Positions 10,848-23,100 of a stretch of DNA of 50,230 bases are shown here, in pieces. Every line of letters starts with the position of its first letter. Position 1 is the stretch's first letter. Where the stretch lies: the NCBI GenBank assembly GCA_001662425.1, contig BDDC01000451.1, positions 9,848 through 60,077 on the forward strand, read 5' to 3'. The notes beneath the pieces are model-generated. The model was not told the origin of the DNA. It did not search any database and saw nothing but the letters and a program-made list of their open reading frames with translations. The stretch comes from Chlamydomonas sphaeroides (lineage: Eukaryota; Chlorophyta; Chlorophyceae; Chlamydomonadales; Chlamydomonadaceae). The translations under genes were made by a program, and so were the position numbers.

Positions 10848-13800
10848 CTATCTATCCGAGCACAGCCCTCTGAAGCCCAGCCGGCCCGCCGCCACCTCCG
10901 CCACCACCGAGCGCAGCTGGAACGCCGCCACGCTCACGCATCCCGCCGCCATGACGCCCGCCAGCGCCAGCACCACCACGCTGGGCCGCCCGCTGCGCCG
11001 CACCGCGCCCGCCACCGCGCGCGTGCCCACCAGCCCCGCCACCAGGCTGGCTGCGCCGAAGACGGCGGCGTAGGTGGTGTTGAGCCGGCCCATGAGCGCA
11101 AACTGCAGCAGCGCCGCGGAGGAGGAGAAGAGCACCATGGCACCCGAGGTGGCGGCAGACACCTGGGGGGCGGGGCGGGAGGGCGGGGCGGGCCGTTGGC
11201 GGGCCAGGGTGGCAACCGGCGTGTGGGACAGCGGATCGGGTGACGGGACGGCGTGTGGGGCATGCATGCGGGGAGCGCCGCGGCGGTGCTCCCAGCCCAC
11301 GGGGGCGCAGCTGCAGGGCGCTCGGGGAGCGCAGCGCCAGTGCATGAGGGTACCGCCCCCATGAGAGGCGCGCAGCCGTGTCACTAGTGTTGCTAGTGTT
11401 ACTAGTGCTACTCGTGTTATTAGTAGTGCTACTAGTGTCACTAGTGTTGCTAGTGTTACAAGTGTTACTTGTGTTACTAGTGTTACTAGTAATGTTACTA
11501 GTGTTACTTGCGGCCCCTGCAGCACCACGCGCCGTTGCGACGCCGCGTTGCGGCCCCCCGGGGCCTTCACGTCACAGCGCGCGCGTTGGCAGGGGCGGCC
11601 CGCCTAGCCCGACGCCCAAGCAGCCATCATAGTAAGCCCGCGGCCCCGCCCCACAGCACACCGCCGGACCCCGCCCACCTGAGGCTGCAGCCCCAGCTGA
11701 AGCAGCAGCGGCCCCATGACCATGCCGCCGCCCAGCCCCAGCAGCCCGCCAACCAGGCCCGCCAGCAGCGTCACGGCAATCGTAACCAGCGGCGCCGCCA
11801 GCACCAGGGCCGCCGCCGAGGCCGCCAGCGCGGCAGAAGGCTGAGGCGCGGCGACGGTGGGCAGCGGCGGCGGGGGCCCGGAGGCGGCGTCCTGCCGCGG
11901 CGTGGCGCAGCGCGCATCCAGGTCGGCCGGCGGCGAGTGCGGACCGGACGGCGCCAGCCGGACCGGACACGGACTGGAGGCAGCGTCGCAGCAGCGACCC
12001 GTGGGCGCAGCGACCAGGCCGCCACCACCGTCCGTGGCTGCGGCGGCGGGGGCGTCAGAGGCCAGGCCCCGACCTCGGCCGCTGACCCGCAGCAGCGACA
12101 CGGTCACGTCGGTCGGCGATCGCTCGCCGCGGCTGCCCTCGGGCCCCGCCGGCGACGCAGCTGCTGAGCCAGCCAGCGCCGGCCGCTTGCTGCCTCCCTC
12201 GCCCCCGGCTCGGCTGCCGAGCCCGCGCCCCGCCGCCTGCCGCCGCACCGAGGCCGCCGCCAGCGACAGCGCTGCCGCCGTGGTGACCGCCATTGCGCCC
12301 ACCTGCAGGCCAACGATGCGCGGGGAAGCCGGAGTCAGGGTCAGGGTCTGAGGGTCAGGGTGTTGGCTTCCGAGGGGCGTTCCAGCGCTGCGTAGAACAG
12401 AACCCCACAAACGGCACCGCACCCCCCGGGAAGGGTGGCGCGTTGGCCGTGCGCAGAGGGATGCGGTTAGATGCGCCAGTGCGGAACACTTTCGAGGGGT
12501 GTGAGGCAGAGGGCTATGCGGCGCAGCAACGGCAGGGCTACGCGGCGCAGCAACGGCAGGGCGCTCCAGGCCCGAGACTGAGGCCACGAGGGCCACGAGG
12601 GCCCCACCTGCAGGCCCAGCAGCGCCCACCAGGTGGCGCTGCACCGCGGCACCTGGCTGCGGCCCGCCTGCAGGCCGCCGTACGCGCCCCATGCCGCCAG
12701 CAGGCCGCCCGCGTAGGCCGGCGGGATGCGGCGCAGCGCCGTGGCCACGCCGCCCAGGCAGGAGGCGGGCTGGGGCTGGGGCTGGGGCTGAGGTTGGGGC
12801 TGGGCCTGGGGCTCGAAGCCGCAGTGAGGCTCGGCGGCCGGAGGCGGTGTGTCGACGGTGCGGGCGGTGTTCGGATGGGGGGCGGTCGCAGCGAGGGGAC
12901 CGGCGCGGTGCTCCTGGAGAGCGGGTGTGCCGTCGTTGCCGTTGGCGGCGGGCACGGGAGTGGTGTCGGGGACCGGCAGCGGCAGCACTGCCGGCGAGGG
13001 CGCGGGCGGCTGCCAGTCCTGCTCGTCAGCCGCAGCTGCGGCAGCGGCCGCAAAGGGCGAGGCCACATCGGGGCCCAGCGGGCGGGCCTGCAGCACACCG
13101 CCTCCGCCTGAGCGCGCCCCAGCCGGCCCCACACCGCCGCCGGAGCGCCGCGCGCCATGCCCCTCGCCGCCCTCGTCCTCGCCGCCCTCCGCCGCCTCCG
13201 CCAGAGTCTCCAGCGGCGTTGGCGGCCGATAGGGCCCACCCGGCCCGGCGCCGGCCCAGCCCCAGCCGACATCGGCCTCGCCGCCGCCAGGCTGTCGCGT
13301 GCCGGGGCCCGCCGCGGCGACCCAGGGGTCGGGGTCAGGCCCGCCGGCGGCCTCTGCCGCAGCGCTGCCGCCGTGCCCTGACTGCTGCTGGTGCTGCTGC
13401 GGCTGCGGCTGCTCCGGCTGCAGCAGCGGGAGGTCCAGGTCCGGCTCCTCTGCCGGCGAGCCGGACCGCAGCGACGAGCGGCTGCGTGCTGTCCTGAGGC
13501 CGCTCGCAGAGCCGCCCGAAGGCCGCCGCGGCAGCGCTGCCGCCGCCGCCGCCGCCAGGGCGGAGGAGAGCGAGGAGGTGGGCGCGTCCACCCCCGGGCG
13601 GGCGTCTGCTGCGGCGGAGGCGGCGAGGAGAGGGCTGGGCGGCACGGCGCCGAGGCGGGAGGTGGGCCGGCCAGCATCGGCTCGGGGCTGCGGGAAGTGG
13701 CGCCGCCAGCGCGACCGCCGCTCGAACCAGCTCACGCCGCCGCCACCCCCGCCGCCAGCCGCCGCCGCCGCCGCCGCCTGGATGCCGCCGTCGAAGGACA

Positions 13801-16487
13801 GCCGCCGCAGCACCCCACCGGGCCCCCCGGGCGTGCCGGCGCCGGAGCCGGAGGCGCTGGGCTGCGGCTGCGGTCGGCCCATCAGCAGCGCCAGCAGGCG
13901 GCCGGAGGAGGCGGAGAAGGACGCGGACGAGGGCTCGCGGCCGGAGCGGTCGAGGTCGTCGGTGTCGCTGTCGCCATGCAGCGCCCCCGACACACCCTGC
14001 AGCGGACGGCACAACGTGCGTGGAGGCCAAGTGAGGCGTGCGCCAGCCGTGTGGCCGTTGGCCCTTGGCCCTTGGCCGGTGGGCCCTACCGGTGACCCTG
14101 AGGCCGCGCCCTGGCCGCCCTCGGGCTCAGGGCCGGAGCCCGTCGGGCCAAGGCGGCGACCGGTGCGCTCGGCTGCCTGCCGAGCCGCCCCGTTCCCAGC
14201 CGCCCCGTCCCCAGCCGCCCCGTCCCCAGCCGCCGCGCAACGGCCTTCCTAGGAAGGCACGATGGTAATCGAGCCAGCGCTGGCCGGCCGGCTGGCTTGC
14301 GCGACCCGTGCCGCGTAGCTATATGCGGCGAGCGGCTGCGCCACACGAAATGCGCGCCGTGACAGGCAGTGACCGCTACTGCCGACCCCCGACCCCCTCA
14401 CGGGCACGGCCCCGCCGCACCAGCTCGTTGAAGGCCCGCCAGGAGGGCGCTGGGCGCATGGAGGGCGAGGCAGGCACGGGCGCCAGGGACGCCGCCGAGC
14501 GCCGACCGCGCACGCCGCTGACCGGCGGCGACGAAGAGCCCCGTGTGGGCGACGGCATGGCCACGGGCGCCGTGGCGCCGCCCGGCCGCAGCGCTGCCGC
14601 CGCCGTCGGATGCCCCTGGTTCCGCTGGCCGCCAGCTGCGGCCAGCTCCGCGGCGGCGGCGGTGGCGGCATGGGTCGGCGGGGGCGCCCCCTCCATGCAC
14701 TCCCAGGACCCCGCAAGCGCCGCCGCCTGCGCCGAGCTGCGCGCTGCAGCGGGCGGCCCCCCGGCTGCGGCGCCTCCCCCTCCCCCCTCCATGCAGGCGA
14801 AGGACGCGTCCTCCGTGTCCGTCAGCGTGCGCAGCTTGTGGCGCACCATGCGCACGAGCGGCTGCCCCTGGCCGCCACCCGACACGTCGTCGCCGGCGGC
14901 GGCGGCGGCGCAGTCCGCGGCGGCGGCGGCCTGTGCCGCCTTTGCGTTGAGCATGCGCTGGGACTCGAGCTGCCACAGCGCGCGCCCCTGGCAGAAGCGG
15001 GAGGAAGGGCAGGGCGGCAGGCGGCGGCGCGGGGTGTGGGGTTGCCAGGAGGTCGAAGGCGGGACTCCGGGCGTGCCAGAAACGTACCATAACCGGCCCC
15101 AAACGGCTGTCGCATGCACCGGGACCTTCGTCACTGCTTTCGCAACCTCTACTCATTTTAATCGCCCCAAACGATGTTAGTCGGCGGGCGCTGGGGCTGC
15201 AGCCGCAGCCACAGACGCCAGGCGGGGGACGAGACCGGCCTTCAGGGCGGCTCAGGGCGGCGCGCCGCCGCCCTCGGCACTCGCCTTGCCCACGGCCTGC
15301 GCCGTCAGCAGCACCAGCAGCGCCAGCAGCAGCAGGGTGAGGAGCCAGGAGGGCAGCATCACGTTGAGCAGCACGCCTGCGGGGGCCGCAGGGTGAGGGG
15401 TGGGTGCGAAGGGGGCGCGGAGAGGCCGTGGCGCCGACATGGGCCACATGCCGAAGCTGGTGTCATTCCCAGCAGCACCCGGGCCTCACCCAGTCCCACG
15501 CCCACGAGGAGCACGGGTGTCAGCAGCAGCATGAGGGGAAAGTCGATGAGCGGCGCGCCGGGGTGGCCCGGGTGCGAGCGGGTCAGGTTGGAGGCGACGG
15601 CCGCCAGCGCGCCGGCGGTGATGGCGGCCTGCGACAGCGCGGTGCTGGGCTTGAGGCCTGGAGGGCGGCAGGACGGGGGGCGGGGTGGGGGATGGGGCCC
15701 AGGGTTAGTGGCCGTGGGGCGGGGGACAGCGGGGAGGCGGCGGGCCCGCTGCGCGGCTGGTCGGCGGCGACAGCCTTCCTAACGGCAGCGCCGCTGAACT
15801 CCCAGCAAGCTGGCGGCGCTGGTGTCCTTGTAGGGTTGAACGGTTGGGCTCGCAGCGAGACAACCACAAGAAAGCCGCTGCCCCAGAGGGCGGGCGGGCA
15901 GACGGTTGTTGGGGGGCCGTGGCGCGGGGACGGCCCTGCAGCCCGCAGCTGGCCGGCAGAGGGGCCCAACGCCCAAGGCGGCGGCGCTGGCCGCCGTGTG
16001 TGCTAACCAGGCTGCGCGGCGAGCGCGTCAGCTGGCAGTCATGCAGGTGGCGCGGCGATGTCTGACGAGAGTGAGAACGTAGTATAGAGAAGGCTGGCGC
16101 CACGGCGGCCGGGGCAGCAGCTGGGCTTGGCACTGCGGCGCCGAGCTAAGGCGGGGCCTGGGCCGTGGGCCCACCGAGTGCTCACCAAAGCCAATGAGAG
16201 TGTTGAAGATGGGGATGTAGATAGCGCCGCCGCCCACGCCTGCCGCTGTTGCGACGGCGCCAATCTGGGGACGCGGTGTGGGAGGATGTGTCACGTGTGC
16301 CAACGGCAATCGCTGGTTCCGTGCGACCGTGGCCGTCACGACTTTTGGGCCGCATGCATGCAGCACATTGCAGTCTTGAGCATGCAATCCTCACCACAAC
16401 GACCAGGGCCAGCCCGACGAGCGTGCGCGCATTGGCATGGAACGGCGAGTCCTCGTCCAGGCCAGGCTCCTCGCCGTCAGCAGCCAT
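10848..16487 (-). CDS. TauE/SafE family anion (sulfite) exporter
   Basis: Multi-pass membrane transporter of the TauE/SafE family, whose members export sulfite or organosulfonates. My eight-exon model is 16487-16395, 16264-16186, 15657-15490, 15376-15285, 14987-14421, 13996-12608, 12302-11679 and 11162-10848, read downwards. It closes in frame at 1108 aa. The two family half-repeats are clear: residues about 32-57 hold AAGVGGGAIYIPIFNTLIG, and the second half, near the end of exon 7, holds GGLLGLGGGMVMGPLLLQLG. Other spans include LIDFPLMLLLTPVLLVGVGL, WLLTLLLLALLVLLTAQAV and, in the last exon, SGAMVLFSSSAALLQFALMG. Usual family length is roughly 250-500 aa; the excess is two Ala/Gly/Pro/Ser-rich insertions (about residues 160-750 and 820-950). 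The intron after exon 4 starts with GC. The exon 5/6 border is the least certain. The substrate is inferred from the family only. Confidence 0.85.
11376..11512. repeat. ACTAGTGTT-type minisatellite in an exporter intron
   Basis: About 135 nt are made of imperfect 9-nt units (actagtgtt and variants such as gctagtgtt and acaagtgtt). They sit in the intron between exons 7 and 8 of the exporter gene. The hexamer actagt is palindromic and recurs many times, so the tract could fold on itself. It is much lower in GC than its surroundings. Confidence 0.85.
12512..12559. repeat. 24-nt tandem duplication
   Basis: Two adjacent 24-nt copies (beginning ggctatgcggcgcagcaac and ggctacgcggcgcagcaac) differ by one base. 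They lie within the intron between exporter exons 6 and 7. Confidence 0.8.
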
Positions 16488-17125
16488 TGCAGCTGGGCGA
16501 AGTGGATTAACGTGCTCGTTCAGGGCATTCGCAAACTAGGGCGTGCGTGGCCGTCAGGCCAGGCGACGTCTCGGTTCGCGGATGGGTGTTATGGTCGCGT
16601 CTGGTCGCTTGTGAAAAGCACGTGGAAGTATGTTCCGGTGATGCAAAAGCCGTGTTGTGATGATGTCACATGGCACGTTGGACAGCGACACGAACCCTCT
16701 CGGCCCCCTGCTCCCCCAGCGCGTCCGACGCAAGCCAAGCCAACACCCACAACGACCTGGGCTTGTATCTGCGCTTTGAACTATGACAATTCACATCATG
16801 CGCGGAAGTGCGTCACCAGGACGTGACGCAGAGCTCAGAGTGCGTCTGAAGCGCCGAGGGAGCCAGAACGGCACACAGCACGGCACAGCCCGCGTCAGGC
16901 CAGTTTGCATGGGTCAAGAAATTACACCTGAAAGCGAGCAGACGTCCTGGGGCAGACCACGACAAAAACACGGCCGTACCAGGTCGACCGTCGATGCTCA
17001 TGCTTTGCTGCCGCCCGACGGATGCACTCTGTCACCCTGTAATGTCACATTGACTTGTGTGCGCTACTCATCTAACTTTAATCGCACAGCAGTGGCAGTG
17101 GCAACTCGGGTAGGAACAACTTGGC
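16488..17125. other. divergent intergenic region, exporter / metalloprotease
   Basis: These 638 nt separate the start codons of the exporter (minus) and the metalloprotease (plus) and must contain both promoters. No convincing TATA box is seen near either start. No open frame here resembles a protein. Confidence 0.4.
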
Positions 17126-20100
17126 ATGCAGAACATGCTGCGCTTCGCGCGCGTGCTGGCGCAGGCGCTCGCAGTCACGATCCTCATATTCTCAGTCACA
17201 AGTAAGTTGTACGCTGCTGGCGAGCGGGCCGCACACCGCCGCGAACGTTCGTGACTCTGGTTTCAGGCGCTCTCTCGAGAGTAACCACCTCTGACGATAC
17301 ATCTGACACATGTGATTATTGCAGGCCGTGCGGCTGCACCTTGGGCTCCTGCCGTTGAAGGTTCGTCGTCGGCATGCCATGGCACAGATGCACACGGCCG
17401 CTGCGTGTTAAGAAGCAGTTGGACTCTGCAAAAGCCACCTGAAGCGTATTGCTGTTTGTATGTGCGTCCATCGCGCCGCGGTTGGCGCTGACAGACGTAA
17501 AACAAGAAACGGACCGCGTCCGCTTTCCATGCCTTTCCTTCTACGCCTCCTATAAAACGGCGCCCTGATTATCCGCTTGCACCGCTCGATGCGCTCGGCC
17601 CTAGGAATGCCAACCTAAACCATACGTCCCCGCGTCCCGCCCCCAGCGCCCCCCCCCTGCACTTCCCTGCCACGTAACCGCGCGCCCCACGCCCGCCCCT
17701 GCCCGTAACCACGCCCCACACTTGCCCCACTGCCTCTACCGCTCCCACCCTCAGGCGGCACGCTCCTGTTCAGCGAGGACCTGGGCTGGGCGGTGCAGCC
17801 GCGGCAGGGCTCCCCTCTGGGCAGCCGCTACCTGTACCTGGGCAGCGGGCCCGACACAGCCGCCGGGCAGGGAGCCGCCGCCGCCGCCGGCGGGCCGGTG
17901 GTGTGGCGGCCTGTCGACGACGAGACGGGCGAAGCGCTGCGACCCGGCAGCCTCGTGGACCTGGTGCGCGAGCCGCGGGGGGGGAAGGGGTGTTGCTAGG
18001 GCTTGGGATTGGGTTTGGCACGCGGCGGGGCCTCCACGCCGGCTGCTGGAGGGCTCGTGGTCCGTGCGGAGCGCGAGCCCGCCGCCGTGCTGCCCTGGCG
18101 AACAAGGGAACTGGCGGCAGCGGAACTGGAAGCGGCCGCCGCCTTGGGCTGCGAGTGTCCCCCTGGCTGCGGGCGCACCGCGGCGCTGTGCAGCAGGGGA
18201 GGGCGGGGGGCGGGGTGGCAGGTGGCAGGTGGCGCTGGCGCTGTGCTGTGGCGGGGCGGCTCAGCGCCGCCGCCTGCCTGGCTGCCGCTGCCGCTGAGCC
18301 CCTGCCGCCGCCCACCCGGCCGCCCCTGGCGCAGGCGGCGGTGCCCGCGCGCTGCGAGCGGCCGCCGCACTGCCCCGAGGCGCGCCCCGCCATGCGGGCG
18401 CACCGCGACGGCCACGGCCGGGTGAGCTGGGGTGTGGGGCCGGGTATTGGGCGGCAGCGTGGGGAGGGAGGGGCAGAGGCAGGCGGAGAGGAGGGAGGGG
18501 CGTCGCTTGTCGCGGCTGCGGCTCGGCGGCGCCACGCCCCCCCCCCCGGGCTCCCGNNNNNNNNNNNNNNNNNNNNNNNNNNNNNNNNNNNNNNNNNNNN
18601 NNNNNNNNNNNNNNNNNNNNNNNNNNNNNNNNNNNNNNNNNNNNNNNNNNNNNNNNNNNNNNNNNNNNNNNNNNNNNNNNNNNNNNNNNNNNNNNNNNNN
18701 NNNNNNNNNNNNNNNNNNNNNNNNNNNNNNNNNNNNNNNNNNNNNNNNNNNNNNNNNNNNNNNNNNNNNNNNNNNNNNNNNNNNNNNNNNNNNNNNNNNN
18801 NNNNNNNNNNNNNNNNNNNNNNNNNNNNNNNNNNNNNNNNNNNNNNNNNNNNNNNNNNNNNNNNNNNNNNNNNNNNNNNNNNCCGGCCCGCCCCACCCTC
18901 CTCGCCCCGTCCTCGCCTCGATCCCCCTGGCGCCGCCCGCCTCCCTGTCCCCAGGTGCTGTACCCCTGGGCCTGGCGCTACAACCAGGCGCCGCTCAGGA
19001 TGAACTGGAAGATCATCATCATGGTCTTTGACACGCCCGACTGCAACATGGGCGCGGAGGTGACAGAGCAGCAGGTGCGTGTCGCACGGGAGGGACACCT
19101 CAGGTGTTGCCACAACCACAACCGGCTGCCCTAACGCCAATTGCATCACCGCGACACCACAAGCAGCTCTGTTCTACTTGACACAGTTCTGTGACACGCT
19201 GCATGCGGCCAAAGCCCCCTTACGCCTGGCCCCTGCTCCTGCCCCCTGCCCTTCCCCCTGCTGCCGCCAGGTGTCAGACGTGTACTTTGGGCCGCCCACC
19301 GCCAACAGCGGCTCCACCGGCGGCCTCGGCTACTGGTGGGACGTGTGCTCGGCCGGCAACGTCACCTTCAGCCCCAACAGCACCGACCACCTGGTCATGA
19401 AGGTGCGCCGCCCGGCTGCTGCTCGGCCCGCAGCGACCAGCCAGCGACCAGCCAGCGATGACCAGAGCCAACGGCCCACGCATACGCACGCGCACGCCAG
19501 CCTCGGGTTACCCTCAACCCGCCCCATCCCCTGCCCCTGGCCCGATCGCCGCCGCACACACGCAACCTGCAGTTCACGCCCCCCACCTGGCGCTACCCCG
19601 AGAACAACACCTGCATGCCCTGCGACCACGGCCGCCTGCTGGACGCGGGCGTGGCGGCGGTGGAGGCCAAGTACGGCAACGGGTGAGCGGCTGGGGCAGG
19701 CCGAGTACGGCATAGCGTGAGCGGCTGGGCCCAGGGCGCACTGCGACAGGACGCCCCTCCCGTCCAGGGCTTGGCTGGTGCCGAGCGCGCTGTGCTCAGC
19801 GTGGGGGCTGCAGAGGCGCGGTGCCGTGTGGCTTGCATGCTGCGGTCAGCAGGCCTGGCGCCGCCTGCCCCTCCAGCCAGTCCGACACGCGCAAGACCAG
19901 CCGCTCCAGCCAAGCCGCAGAGCCCCGTGTTGGACCGCTGCAGCCTCCTGCTGCCTTCCCTTGCGCCCTTCCCACCGCGTTTCGTGAAACCCTCTTGTCT
20001 CGCCCGCCGGGCCCAACCGCGGCAGCCGTGCGCATGGCTAAACCAACTCGGCCCTCCCTCGCTGCACCGCCCTCGCCCCCTCGCCAGCTTCATCGACCGC

Positions 20101-23100
20101 TTCAGCCAGCGCGTGTGGCTGGGACCCAGCGCCGTATGCGGCAACTTTGCGCAGTCCTGGGTGGGCGGCGGCGGCTCCTGGTTCAGCACCAGCCCCGGCT
20201 GGTGGGACAACAGGCAGGCGGTGCTGCACGAGTTCGGTGAGCGACTGCTCCCAGCTGCTGTGCTGTGGTCCGCTGCTGAGCATGGCGATGGCTGCCCAAA
20301 CAGTTGGTGCCGCATGGGCCGCATGGCGCTGCGCGGAAAGCCCCGGCCGGCCGCATGAACCCTCCTGGCCCGCCCCGCCTGCCCGCCTGCAGGACACAAC
20401 ATCAACCTCTACCACTCGCAACGGTTCGGGGTGAGCGAGGGCCGGGCCGAGCGGGCTTCCCAACCCCTACTAGCCGTCCAAGCCATACCACACTTGCCGA
20501 GCACCCAAGCACCTCTCTAACCGACCGCCCAACCGCCACTAACCGCCATCAACCGCCACCAACCGCCGCCCAGGCCGACTACGAGGACGTGACGAGCGCC
20601 ATGAGCTACACCAACGTGGGCCCTACCTGCTTCAACGCGTGAGCGCACCACGCGGGGGCTGCCGGCCGGCACCACAACGCCGGCCTGCTTAGGCGCTCTT
20701 GACTCAGCCGCCAACACCATCATCTTGCCTCTGCAATAGGAGGCGATCCGAGTCGGTACGAGGCAGGTCCCATGACGCCACCCATGTGTGTCGCGCGCGC
20801 CCCCTCATCGTGCAGGCCCGAGATGATGCAGATGGGCTGGGGCTCGCCCGCCACGCTGGACGGGGAGCAGCTGTCCGCCGCCGACGTACCGCTGGCGGCG
20901 GTGGGGCCCCCGCTGGCGCTGCGGCCGGCGCAGGTGGGTGGGGCTGCGGGACGTGGGGAGCGCGGACCGGGGCGCCGGTGCTGCCGTATCCGGCACAGTG
21001 GTTGACACTCATCATTCACGTTACCCCGGGGGCCTCTGTGGCTCGTGGGGGCGCTGCACGGCTGATGCCCACGGGGGGTGGGGCCAGGCTGCTCGACGCC
21101 GTGTCCGCCTCGCCGTGCCGTGCCGTGACCACAGTGCGCCGCCCCGGCCATGACTTGTCCCGGGCCGCGCGCCGCCGTGCCACAGGCTTTTGCCCAGAAC
21201 TGGATCTCCCTCCGGCCCAACTGGCTGCCCGACTACAACGGAGGCCCCAGCGGCCGCAACCTCATCCTCTCGGTCCGCATCCGCCACGGAGGAGACCTAA
21301 ACATGTGGGGCCGGGGGTGGGGGGGGGAGCTGCTGCACGCGAGAGCGCTTGGGCCGGTGGACAGTCGCAGCTCGCAAGCTAAGCCGCTCCTGGTAACATG
21401 CTGCAGAGCTACGTGCAGGGGCCTGAAGCCACCTCCTCGCCGTGCGCCGCCGCCCAGCCCCGCTCGCCTTCAATCTCAACCCAAACCCCAACCCCCTGCA
21501 GCATGTCAGCGGCGGCGGACGCGATCAACATCCACGAGACCAGGGCCGATGTGGTGAGAGCAGCTGGCGGTTGGCGGTTGGGTTTGACTTGGCGTGCCAC
21601 CCTCCTATGATGCGCCCCGACCGGCCGTAAAGTGTGCGCGCGATGCGCTGATCTGCACGGATGCTGCCATCCCATGTGTGCTGCCGTACAGGACAACGGC
21701 CTGCCCAACACCTTCAATCGGTGGTGCGCGGCGCGGCGGGGGCGCTAGCGGAAGGGCCAGCAGCTGGGGGACGGCCTGGGCGGGGGTGGGGGCTGGCCCC
21801 GGGCTACCTGGCTGGGTCCACTGCGGCGCTGCGCCCCTGGCAGGCCCCTCCCACACTTGAACGATCCCGCACCACCACCCCTGGCATGTCGCATGTGTTT
21901 GCCCCCGCACCCCCGCCACCCCCGCCACCCACTTGGCACCGGCCCCACGCCCCCGCACCGCCCCCAGCCCTCCCTCCTGCGGCGCCCCACCCACCCGCCC
22001 GCAGGTACGACCCGCGCAACAACTACCTAGACGCTGTGCCCGTCGGCGGCCGGGCCGTGGTGGCGGCCTACAAGGTGAGCCCTCCCGGCATGGCAGCCCT
22101 CCTCAGCGCCATCGCGGCTGCTGTCGCTCTGCTCCGACCCCTGAGATCGCTGCCCTGCTGCTCCCTTGATCCCCTTCCCGAGACCCCTCGTTCAACGGGA
22201 TGTCTTTTGCGGCCGGTGCTGCCCGCCCCTGCGGCGTCTCCTCGGCCTGATCCCTGACCGCTCCCCCTCCTCCGGCCCCCTCTTCCGACCCCCCCTTCCC
22301 GCCCCGCCCCCAGCTGGTGGTCTACTGCGGCGGTTACCTGCCGGGCGGCCAGGCCGGCCCCGGCACACCCAGCAGGTAGGCACGGGGGGCGGCACTGGGT
22401 GGGCGACGCGAGCGCTGGTGTGTTCATGTTGTAGGACAGTACTCGGGTCACACATGTGTGTTTAGGAAATGTGCATGTGTACGCGCATCAACCACGGGGA
22501 GTGGAGGGGTTGAAGGGAAGAGAGAGCACCGTGTGGGGGCCCCGTGTGGGGGCCCCGTGTGGGGGCCCTGTGTGGGGGCCCCGTGTGGGGGCCCCGTGTG
22601 GGGCAGCGCAGCGCAGCGCCGCTTCCCCTTCCCCTGCATGCGCGCTGCAGGGGCAGCCAGCGCCGCGGCCCCCAACCCCCATGTGCCCGCCCTGCCCGCT
22701 CTGCCGTGTTCCCACACCCGCCCCGCCCGCCCCGCCCCCCACCCGACCGCAGCGTCATGCGGCTGTGGCTGTGCCGCTACGCCGCCGTTGACTCCGAGTG
22801 CCCCACTATCGACACCGTCACGGCCACGGCGTGAGTGCGGCACGGTGGAGGGGAGGGGTGCTGGGTCCAGGGCGGTTCCTGGTGGGGGAGGAGGGGTGCA
22901 GGGCCGCAGCGGGCGGGCGGGGGTGAGGGCGGGGGTGAGGAAGAAGATGACCTCCGTGGCGAGTGGCGGCGGGGGGCACTGCCAGTGGCCCGTGCCCTGC
23001 TTGCCAGTAACCCCACACGCTCGCGCCCTCCCCCCCAGCTCGCCGCCGCCCTCGCCGCCGCGCGCCGAGCTGCCCGGCCGGCCGCCCTTCAACTGGGCCC

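Noticed and set aside
12293..14268. Long plus-strand Arg/Gly/Pro frames across the exporter
   Set aside because: They mirror the low-complexity exons of the minus-strand exporter; no start context, domain or splice support.
18432..19031. Open frames spanning the N gap
   Set aside because: They exist only because N was translated as X; they are not evidence of coding.
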